Below are positions 1 through 7,387 of a stretch of 64,000 nucleotides of DNA, piece by piece (within the stretch, counting starts at the first letter, position 1; the number at the start of each line of letters is the position of its first letter). The notes under the pieces were generated by a model, which saw only the letters and a list, made by a program, of their open reading frames with translations, was not told where the DNA came from and did no database searches. The translations under genes and the position numbers were made by a program. The stretch is from Pycnococcus provasolii (Eukaryota > Chlorophyta > Pseudoscourfieldiophyceae > Pseudoscourfieldiales > Pycnococcaceae), in contig OW568872.1 of the NCBI GenBank assembly GCA_938743325.2, forward strand, positions 682,001 to 746,000. Direction: 5' to 3'.

Positions 1-487
1 ACGCGAATCCCTGACCCACCAGTGGGAGGGCAGATATGTCAATCAGACATTCCGAAGAATCAGAAACGAAGGATGAAGAAGAGGTGTCTCCTCCGGAAGA
101 ATCTTCTCCGAGAAAGAGATGACGGTTGAGCGCGTGTATGATACACGCAGAGATCTCATCCTCGCCATGTCCGTTGGACAAAAACAGGACACGACCATGA
201 CGACCACCATGACGACGAGGAGTCACATCACTATCATCATAAGGACCACCAGGAGAATCACGATGAGCCCTAACCCTGACCCTGCGCCGAAAGAAACACC
301 TAAAAGCACTGGCATGATGGTGAAGTTTCAAAGAGCGACATGGGTGACGAACCCCATAAGGATAACGCTGACGCTGACTATAAGAACCAACAGGGGCAGG
401 GGCAGGGGTGCATTGAGGGACATACATGCCGAGTGGCCATTTGTGTGCGGCCATTCCCTTTCACATTCGCATGAGTACTGTGCGTGG

Positions 488-592
488 AGGGGGGGGGGGG
501 GAGGAGGACCTCGGCGAACCCGAACCCGAACCCGAACCCGAACCCGAACCCGAACCCGAACCCTAACCCTAACCCTAACCCTAACCCTAACT
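488..592 (+). repeat. G run, (CGAACC)n and (CCCTAA)n compound array
   Basis: A run of 14 G (488-501) is followed by about eight CGAACC hexamers (514-562) that turn directly into about five CCCTAA units (561-592). CCCTAA is the TTAGGG telomere-type hexamer. The change from CGAACC to CCCTAA in one array suggests that one hexamer arose from the other by mutation or replication slippage. The array is interstitial, with genes further right and no chromosome end visible. Confidence 0.9.
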
Positions 593-1275
593 CATGGGAT
601 GCCTTGGCCTTGGACATGGAGAGATGGAGGTCTTGCATGGATTGTCATTGGATTAATGGATTCGTGTTTCTTGCTGTTTCTTGCAACTTGCAACTGTTCA
701 CCACCTCTTATTTGTGTTAGTGTGTTTGCTCCGACATCCACCTTGGAGTTGAGCACGCGTTTGACCACCTCGGACAGTCTGAGGTCTGGCCGGCTTGTAA
801 CTTGTACTGTATTTGTCTCTTCTTTGTCAGTTCGTCTTGAAATCCTGGAATCAGGGAATGGGACTCTGGACTCTAATAATCCCCTACAGTAAACGTTTTA
901 GAAGGAAAAGACAGCGCCACAACCATCTGCAAGTGGCACGGGTCGGCAAGGGTCGAGTCGGCTCGGATGGAGGAACTGGAATATGTACAAGGAGGAGAGC
1001 CTTTTACAGTAGTACTAGTCTTGAACTGGAGGAAGGACGAGAAGTGGTGTGCATGAGTGGTGTGCATGAGTGGTGTGCATGAGTGGTTCAAACCACAACA
1101 CAAAAACAAGAACAAGAACAAGTCTCCCGCTCACTCCCAAACTCCCAAACTCACTCACAAAACAAGAGTTGTACAGTATTCTTACAGTACAAACACGTTG
1201 CAAGAGCCTCGTCGTTGCAAGAAACAGCTTGAAAGAAACCTTGAAAGGCTTCTTGTGTGTGGTGTTTTTTGTGTC

Positions 1276-1425
1276 AACAACAACAACTGGAACAACAACA
1301 ACTGGAACGACAACAACTGGAACAACAACAACTTGAACAACAACAACTGGAACAACAACAACTGGAACGACAACAACTGGAACAACAACAACTTGAACAA
1401 CAACAACTGGAACGACAACAACTGG
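1276..1425 (+). repeat. 15-bp minisatellite, ten units
   Basis: There are exactly ten 15-bp units of the form AACAACAACAACTGG. Three unit types occur: standard, one with AACGAC, and one ending CTTG. They appear in the order W-W-D-L, W-W-D-L, W-D, so there is a 60-bp higher-order repeat. Because the unit is a multiple of three, all three forward frames stay open, reading as QQLEQ, NNNNW or TTTTG. After the array the Gln/Leu/Glu frame loses coherence, so coding is not established. Confidence 0.85.
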
Positions 1426-1819
1426 AACAACTCCAAGACCAAGACGACTGTCAACACTTGAATCAACAACTTGAGTGCACAACGTCAACAAGAGGTGGCA
1501 AGACTCAAAAACCAACAACTTGCTCAAGCAACTACTTGAAGCCTTGCTCCGGACGTACATACATACATATCTCCCACTCCATATTGTTTTGGAAGAAAAC
1601 GTTTTTATTTAAAAAATATTGTTGGTTGTCTTGTTCAAACACTTATTTAAGGTTAACATACAAGTCTTCTGTACATATACGTGTTCTGTACGTATATACT
1701 TGCCTTAAGGCTTAAGCTATTTTTATTTTTAAAAGAGTCCAGAGAACTTGTACTTACCACCGGTGGATATTTTAAGCCATACACAACACATCTTCGAAGT
1801 CCAGTGCCAGTCAAGCTCC

Positions 1820-4786
1820 ATGGCGTTCGCGTCGCCGCCAGGAACCACGCAGTACCGCCGAACGCTGCAGCAGGAACCGATCAGATCAACGAGCCTAGGA
1901 GGACCTGGAGGTGCGCACGACAGTCCCACACAAACGCCAGGAAGCAGCAGTACACACAGACACGGAGGACGCGCATCCTATGGCGGTATCGTGTCGTCGC
2001 CACCCGCTGACCTCGCGACGCGACGCGAGAACATATTCGTGTGCGTGCGATTTCGACCGCTCACGAACAAGGAACACAACAGACGCGAGAAAGAGTGCTG
2101 GGCGCCGCTCGACGACAGGCACGTGCGAGCGATGGTCGCACAGGATAGCAAAGGGTCGTCCGGAGGGGCGGGACGGCTGCTCGGACTCGGAAACAGAGCG
2201 TCCAGGTCAAACGACGGCGTGAACAGCTCGAGCCTGCAGAACAAAGACGGGTCGCCTGTCACCTACGCGTACGACTACGTGTTCCACGGAATGACCAGAA
2301 CCAGAGACGTGTACCGCGCCGCGGCCAGGCCAGCGGTGCGTGGAGCAATGGAGGGAACGGACGGAACGGTGTTCGCGTACGGCGTCACGTCGAGCGGGAA
2401 GACGCACACCATGTCAGGGTGCGACGGCGACCCCGGTGTCATACCGCTCGCGGTGGAGGAGGTGTTCCGCATTATCGACGACACGCCTGCGCGCGAGTAC
2501 GTGCTGCGCGTCAGCTACTTCGAAATCTACAACGAGGTGATCAACGACCTGCTCGACCCAGCAAATACGCACCTGCGCGTGCGAGAGGAGGCTGGAAGAG
2601 GCGTTTACGTGGAAGGGCTGAAGGAGGAGGTGGTTCTCTCCGGTGACCACGTCATGTCGCTCATCGCCGCAGGAGAGGCGCATCGGCACGTCGGGTCCAC
2701 TCGCTTCAACGAAGAGAGCAGCCGAAGTCACACCATCTTCCGCCTGTGGTGCGAGAGTAGCGCAACGCGCACGGGCAGCCCGAAGACGAATGGGCGCTCT
2801 TCGCCCACCGCGCCGATGCACGGAGACCAAGGCGACAGCGCCGAGGGCGCGGCGAGTCTGCTTGGCACGCTCAACTTGATTGACCTCGCGGGATCGGAGA
2901 GCTCGAGAGCCGCGAACAGCGGGAAGCGACAGACGGAGGGCGCGTACATCAACAAGAGCCTGCTCACACTTGGCACGGTCATCGCGAAGCTCAGCGACAA
3001 GAAGGATCCGGGCCACGTTCCGTACCGAGATTCCAAGCTCACGCGCGTTCTGCAGCCCGCACTCAGCGGCAAGGGGAAGGTGTCGCTCATTTGCACGGTG
3101 ACGCCCGCGTCAGGCAACGTCGAGGAAACGCACAACACGCTCAAGTTCGCCCATCGCGCAAAGAGCATCCAGGTGTCGACGCATCTGAACGAGGTGCTCG
3201 ACGAGAAGAGCCTCATCAAGAAGTACCGCGCGGAGATTCGCGACCTGCGCAAGCAGCTCGAGCAGATGCAGTTCATGAAAGGCCAGGGTGGTGGTGACGG
3301 GCCGCTGCTCGACTCCATGGAGGACGTCAACGCGCTGCGTCAGCGCGTGGCTGAGGAACACGCTGCGCTGCTCGAGCGAGAGGCGGACAAACTGGCGCTT
3401 GAGGCGCGCATACAGCGCCTGACGAAGATCATTCTGCACTCGAGCCGTTTGGTGGAGCCGATCGACGCGAGAACCACGCGACCTTCACCCGGTGGTGTCA
3501 GTATTGACCAGCCCATCAAGCGAAGTCGCTCATTCGACGGTGAGCTCCCCGATCTCGCGTCCTTAAGCGTGGGGAAGGAGAATGGTGGTGGTGGTGGTGG
3601 CGGCAGCATGTCGCGTGGTGCCGGAGGCGTGACACCGGACACGCGCAAGGAGCATTCGCAGGAGGTGGAGCGTCGCAAGGGCGGATTCATGTCTTGGCTG
3701 CGTGGCAAAGGCTTTTCCGGCACGCCGGAGAGCAGAGCGGCGACGCCGGCTTCGCGGCGAACGCCACACACATCAGAGAAGCAGCCGATGAGCGCAAGGG
3801 CTAATAAGGGCCAGGCGGATTCACCGCCATCGGCGTTTTCGAAGAAAGCGAACGAGAGCCCGAACTTGGTTGGGCATGTCGCGCGTGGGAACACAGGCGC
3901 TGGGGACATTCACCTTGGCGCGGCGGCGATGCGCACGGACAGTGAGCGCGAACTAGACCAGGCGCAGATCGAAATGTTCCGGCAGGAGATGCGCATTCTC
4001 GCTCGTGAGATTGCTGAGAAGGACGATGCATTGGCCGACGCAAGCCATAGCACGGCGGCGTCGCAGGAGGAGATTCGCGTGCTGCGCCAGCAGATTTTGG
4101 AAAAGAATCGCCGCATGAGTGTGCTCGAGCAGCGCGAAATTGGAGCGACGGAGCATCAAGTTGAGCCGAGCCAGTTTGCGAGCGTGGTTGACCGCCTGCG
4201 CGTTGAGCTGGGCGAGAGGAACTTCGAGGTGCAAGTCACGCAGGCGGACAACCGCGTGCTGCAGGAGCGTGTCGCCGAGCTCACCAGCGGTACAGAACAG
4301 ATGCACGAGGAAAATGAAGAGTTGCGCAGGAGGCTGCAGGCTGCCGCTCGGAGGTCAGCAGATGCAGGATCGCCTCGAATCTCTGAGCCTGGGTCTCCGG
4401 TGACGGTTGAGCTCTCGGCAGGAAGCCCAGTCCGTTTTGCGGATCCGTCGTCGCCCGGTGACGACGATTGGGCCGATGCAAACGATACGATTGTCGTCGA
4501 GCACTCGGGCTTGGCGATGGAGGCAAATAAGGCACTTCAGCGCGAATTAGACTACGCGCGTGGCTTTTCGCTTGAAGACCTTGATTCGCGCAAGATGATG
4601 GATCTAGAGGCGCAGGCGATGGAGGCGCTGCGGCGCATATCTGAGGCTCGCATGCGTTTCCAAGATGGCGCCGAGGCGGTGGCACCCGCACCAGCCTCGT
4701 CGTCGTCGCCAGAATCGTCGTCGACGAATCAGTCCAAGCAGCCAGCGTCGCATCTTGGATGGCCGTTTGGCAAGCGCAGCCCATAA
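1820..4786 (+). CDS. Kinesin-7 family motor protein
   Basis: Microtubule plus-end motor with an N-terminal motor domain (residues about 70-450 from the ATG at 1820, 988 aa). It shows the P-loop GVTSSGKTHTM (about 188-198), switch I NEESSRSHTIF, switch II DLAGSE, the YINKSLLTLG helix and VPYRDSKLTRVL, the standard kinesin order. The neck and tail carry coiled-coil stretches (about 460-530 and 700-830) separated by Gly/Ser-rich, probably disordered, linkers. The ATG at 1820 sits in a CCATGG context. An in-frame ATG 72 bases earlier only adds a leader unlike the family. The motor resembles plant and CENP-E-type kinesin-7, which act in cell division or organelle transport. Subfamily is inferred from the overall pattern and could be wrong. 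It is a single exon, apparently complete. Confidence 0.93.
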   Translation: MAFASPPGTTQYRRTLQQEPIRSTSLGGPGGAHDSPTQTPGSSSTHRHGGRASYGGIVSSPPADLATRRENIFVCVRFRPLTNKEHNRREKECWAPLDDRHVRAMVAQDSKGSSGGAGRLLGLGNRASRSNDGVNSSSLQNKDGSPVTYAYDYVFHGMTRTRDVYRAAARPAVRGAMEGTDGTVFAYGVTSSGKTHTMSGCDGDPGVIPLAVEEVFRIIDDTPAREYVLRVSYFEIYNEVINDLLDPANTHLRVREEAGRGVYVEGLKEEVVLSGDHVMSLIAAGEAHRHVGSTRFNEESSRSHTIFRLWCESSATRTGSPKTNGRSSPTAPMHGDQGDSAEGAASLLGTLNLIDLAGSESSRAANSGKRQTEGAYINKSLLTLGTVIAKLSDKKDPGHVPYRDSKLTRVLQPALSGKGKVSLICTVTPASGNVEETHNTLKFAHRAKSIQVSTHLNEVLDEKSLIKKYRAEIRDLRKQLEQMQFMKGQGGGDGPLLDSMEDVNALRQRVAEEHAALLEREADKLALEARIQRLTKIILHSSRLVEPIDARTTRPSPGGVSIDQPIKRSRSFDGELPDLASLSVGKENGGGGGGGSMSRGAGGVTPDTRKEHSQEVERRKGGFMSWLRGKGFSGTPESRAATPASRRTPHTSEKQPMSARANKGQADSPPSAFSKKANESPNLVGHVARGNTGAGDIHLGAAAMRTDSERELDQAQIEMFRQEMRILAREIAEKDDALADASHSTAASQEEIRVLRQQILEKNRRMSVLEQREIGATEHQVEPSQFASVVDRLRVELGERNFEVQVTQADNRVLQERVAELTSGTEQMHEENEELRRRLQAAARRSADAGSPRISEPGSPVTVELSAGSPVRFADPSSPGDDDWADANDTIVVEHSGLAMEANKALQRELDYARGFSLEDLDSRKMMDLEAQAMEALRRISEARMRFQDGAEAVAPAPASSSSPESSSTNQSKQPASHLGWPFGKRSP

Positions 4787-4918
4787 AAAAAGTGAAGAAA
4801 GCGACGAGACCTTTGAATACGTGTATTCCTATCAGAAAAAATGAATTCATTTACATTTAGTAAGTTAAAAGTACTCTTATTTTTTTAAAAGAAACAATCA
4901 ATCAAATCACAATTTTTG

Positions 4919-6106
4919 TCAGCGCTGCATCGTGTTGTCGTGTGGCTGCTGCATATTTGGTGCTCCCATGCCACACGCCTCCAAGATTGCCTCCGCAATC
5001 TTTCGACCACCTTTTGCTGACGGTTCTACTCGTGCGACGTAGTCGTCCGCATCTAACGGGTTCAATGCCTCGTAAAGCGGCAGAGGGACGACCTGGGGCA
5101 CGCCACGCAAGCGTATCTTGCTTGTGGCGTGTGTGAAGATGGCTCGAATCGCGCGCTGAAGCCGCTTCGGGTCCACGTCATAGCGCAGTGCGCTGAGTGC
5201 CGCTTGCGCCCAGCTCGGCTGACGCGCTTCTGCGGGATAGTAGATTGTGCACACGACGACACGTCTTGGTTTGTTCGGCGCACGGTCGATGATTCGTTGC
5301 ACGTATGCTTGTATGCGGTTCTTGAATAGGTCAACGAAGTATCCAAAGAACGGCGGCCAAGCCAGTGGTGTGGCGACGAGACAACCAGGAACACCGCAAA
5401 GCAGGCAACCGCAGTCTCCAACGAATGGATAGATGTTTGGAACGCACGTCGTCGCCGTCGCCATACAAGGTTGTCTCGCGGTGCAGAAGACGAGTCCGAG
5501 CATGTTAATTGCGGTACACAGCAGCGGTGCTAGTGCGACATCGTTCCCGCCGAGGCTGACGACGAGCGTATCTTGCGGCTGCATGTGTCTCGCAGCGAAC
5601 GTGTCTTGTTCGAGCAGTCTTCCGAATGCGCGGTCGTTCAAGGATGTCGCTTCGACGGCTGTGTTGATGCACGCGTGTTTTGTGTTGAGTTTTCTTTCCA
5701 TCAAGAGAGCGTTGACGTGATATTCGACATCCTGTCTCATGGTTGGCGGTGCAAGTACGTGTTCGAATCCATTTAAAGCTTGAGCCGATTCTTCAGAGGA
5801 GGTGGACAACCACACTTTGTTGTCCAGTGATGAGTCGCCAAGAAGCCAGACGATGGAACGAGCTCTCTGAGAATCGAGAGAGGGAGTCTCCAACCCCTCC
5901 CCTAACCCTCCACGAGGACTTCGACGCAGGGCCAGTTCAATCACACTTAAATCCAAGGAGGTGTGTCCGTAGTACGTGCTGTAGTACGCCGATGAAGACA
6001 CCTTACCTGTCGCACGAACCGTAGTCTCCAACCCCAACCCCAACCCACGAGGACTACGACCAGAGATCTGAGACGACAATGACGAGTCAACATTATTGAG
6101 CTCCAT
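4919..6106 (-). CDS. SGNH/GDSL-type hydrolase with Glu at the His site
   Basis: Predicted esterase or lipase-like hydrolase, 395 aa from the ATG at 6106. Block I is GDSSLDN (about 90-96) after a hydrophobic strand, and block III is GGND (about 186-189), the oxyanion-hole motif. At the C-terminus, where the family normally has DxxHPSxxG, the protein reads DDYVARVEPSAKGG, so Glu replaces the catalytic His. The middle (about 200-250) is Cys-rich and hydrophobic. The first 80 residues hold a duplicated segment (SPRGLGLGLET and SPRGGLGEGLET) built on C/A-rich DNA. A GTAAGG inside this part on the coding strand could be a cryptic splice donor, so the N-terminus is uncertain. Its stop faces the end of the kinesin gene 132 bp away. 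Substrate unknown. Confidence 0.75.
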   Translation of the reverse strand: MELNNVDSSLSSQISGRSPRGLGLGLETTVRATGKVSSSAYYSTYYGHTSLDLSVIELALRRSPRGGLGEGLETPSLDSQRARSIVWLLGDSSLDNKVWLSTSSEESAQALNGFEHVLAPPTMRQDVEYHVNALLMERKLNTKHACINTAVEATSLNDRAFGRLLEQDTFAARHMQPQDTLVVSLGGNDVALAPLLCTAINMLGLVFCTARQPCMATATTCVPNIYPFVGDCGCLLCGVPGCLVATPLAWPPFFGYFVDLFKNRIQAYVQRIIDRAPNKPRRVVVCTIYYPAEARQPSWAQAALSALRYDVDPKRLQRAIRAIFTHATSKIRLRGVPQVVPLPLYEALNPLDADDYVARVEPSAKGGRKIAEAILEACGMGAPNMQQPHDNTMQR

Positions 6107-6216
6107 GGATTGGATTGGATTTGATTTTAAAAAAGCCACTGATGATCAACGCTGATGGGGACACCACTTATTTATAAAACGACACCTGGCAGGTTGGAAC
6201 AGAGGAACGTCACGAA

Positions 6217-6246
6217 CCCTAACCCTAACCCTAACCCTAACCCTAA
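6217..6246 (+). promoter_or_regulatory. (CCCTAA)5 telomere-type tract upstream of SGNH gene
   Basis: Five perfect CCCTAA units, reading TTAGGG on the coding strand of the SGNH hydrolase gene, 111-140 bp upstream of its ATG. Similar tracts precede several other genes in the window. In plants, short interstitial telomere motifs (teloboxes) are bound by Myb-like factors and regulate promoters. The same role is inferred here. Confidence 0.6.
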
Positions 6247-6326
6247 TCCCCTTCTCTTCTTTTCTTGTCTTGTCCTTTTCATGTCCTTTTCTTCTTCTTC
6301 TGGGAGGAGGAGGAGCAGGCTGTTCT

Positions 6327-6663
6327 TCAAAAGTGCCTCAAGTGGCAAAGCGCGTCCTTCGCCGCCGAGCTGCTCGTCTCATGATCGCGCCACTTCGTGC
6401 GAACATCGCGCAGGACACTGCGGAACTCCTTCTCCGTTGATGTCGCCTTCGTGAGATCAACTCGTTCAAGTTCAAGTTTCAACACAGCAGTAGCGTCCAA
6501 CTCGTCTGCACTCAAGTATTGCTCGCTGTCGGACCCGTAGTTTCCTGTAGAGTCGTCGTCGTCCGAGTCCGTCCACTTCGTGATGATGCCTGTCGTGGCG
6601 TGCATGAAGTACTGCTCGGTGCTGGCGTATCCAGGACGGTAACCATAAGTACGTAAAAGCTTG
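6327..6663 (-). CDS. Possible terminal exon, unknown protein
   Basis: A coherent protein-like stretch on the minus strand runs from about 6663 to a stop at 6327. It starts with an aromatic segment (YGYRPGYAS, then EQYFMHATTGIITKW), then has an acidic DSDDDDS tract, a mixed helix and the end DALCHLRHF. There is no good start codon before the conserved-looking part, so it would be a downstream exon, with a possible acceptor at GGCAAG near 6663. A parent exon could lie in the AP2-like stretch further right, but the + strand reading frame at 6683-7012 lies between the two. Family not recognised. Confidence 0.35.
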
Positions 6664-6682
6664 CCCGAGTGAGGCCAAGCAG

Positions 6683-7012
6683 ATGTCCGACGAGCAGGCA
6701 CGGGCTCGCGCCGCCGCGGACGCGAAGGCGCGAGAAGAGCTGCAGGCCATTCGCAAGAAGGAAGCCGAAGCGCGCGCAAAGGCATTCGCAGACTTCAAGG
6801 CAGCGACGCCCATACCTGCGCCTGTCATTCCGCCGGCGGCGCCAACGCCTCAGGCGCGACCACCACAACCGACACGAGAGCAGAAGCTCGAGCAAACGCG
6901 CGTCACCGCTGCGGCAGATGCCAAGCTTCGCGAGGCACGTAGCAAGATGCAGCAGGAGGAGGCCGCAACGCGTGCGAAGGCTTTCGCTGCGGCGCTGCCG
7001 TGTGTACCCTAA
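6683..7012 (+). CDS. Small Ala/Arg/Glu-rich helical protein
   Basis: A 109-residue frame with two copies of a similar helical module. The first (about 5-40) and second (about 72-105) both read AAADAK-(A/L)RE...EE/EA...RAKAFA, joined by a Pro-rich linker (about 45-65). The internal repeat argues for real coding. The frame is open upstream of the ATG, so an additional 5' exon is possible. After the stop the sequence becomes A-rich (7017-7050), which may be its 3' UTR. It could alternatively be a chance frame opposite a spliced minus-strand gene. Function unknown. Confidence 0.42.
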   Translation: MSDEQARARAAADAKAREELQAIRKKEAEARAKAFADFKAATPIPAPVIPPAAPTPQARPPQPTREQKLEQTRVTAAADAKLREARSKMQQEEAATRAKAFAAALPCVP

Positions 7013-7063
7013 CTAAAAGTAAAACAAAAAAAAACAAAAAAACAAAAAAATAACCACCAACCC

Positions 7064-7282
7064 ATAACCCTGCACGTCGAACCTCGTCCACTGACCACTG
7101 AACCTCGTCCCTAAAGCAGAATCTGCAGGAAAACGAGGGTGACCAATTGCCAGACGTATTTTGTCGTCGTACGCCTCCGCTGCTTCCTCTTGCGTTTCGA
7201 ATAGCTCTGATTGGCGTGGTTTGTTGTTGTCCGCAAACAAATACGCTCTTGTCATCTTGTGTTCGGGCCCGGTTTTTTGCCA
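7064..7282 (-). CDS. AP2/ERF-like domain fragment
   Basis: The minus strand encodes a stretch that resembles the second half of a plant-type AP2/ERF DNA-binding domain: SELFETQEEAAEAYDDK (the usual form is LGxFxTxEEAAxAYD), preceded by RAYLFADNNK. The first half with the usual YRGVR is not visible, and the frame is closed by a stop just upstream, so this would be one exon of a spliced gene or a decayed copy. Downstream on this strand a T-rich tract ending TTTTAG (about 7017) looks like an intron end, but it could also be the mirrored 3' UTR of the small + strand gene. Confidence 0.35.
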
Positions 7283-7387
7283 TCAAGTGGTTGCGTTCTA
7301 CGATGCATCCCCAATTTCAGCATCCGAAAGGCCCCTAATTCAACCCTCGAAGTTCCGTCCGGGTAATAGTGGTCCTATTCCCTGTTG

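Larger units (their letters stand above)
1..1819. other. Left flank, repeat-rich, no firm gene
   Basis: No reading frame here looks like a conserved protein. The first 76 bases on the + strand stay open to a stop at 74-76 and could be the 3' end of a gene entering from the left, but two other frames are equally plausible. The rest holds a G run, hexamer arrays, a GGTGTGCATGAGT-type repeat around 1040-1085 and a 15-bp minisatellite. The last 200 bases are AT-rich and probably hold the promoter and 5' leader of the kinesin gene. Confidence 0.5.

Noticed and set aside
488-592. Chromosome end (telomere)
   Set aside because: The hexamer tracts are short and interstitial, in mixed orientation and flanked by genes on both sides throughout the window.
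119-892. 257-residue + strand frame at the left edge
   Set aside because: Composition is driven by the CGAACC/CCCTAA array and simple repeats (RTRTRT, LTLTLT). No conserved blocks.
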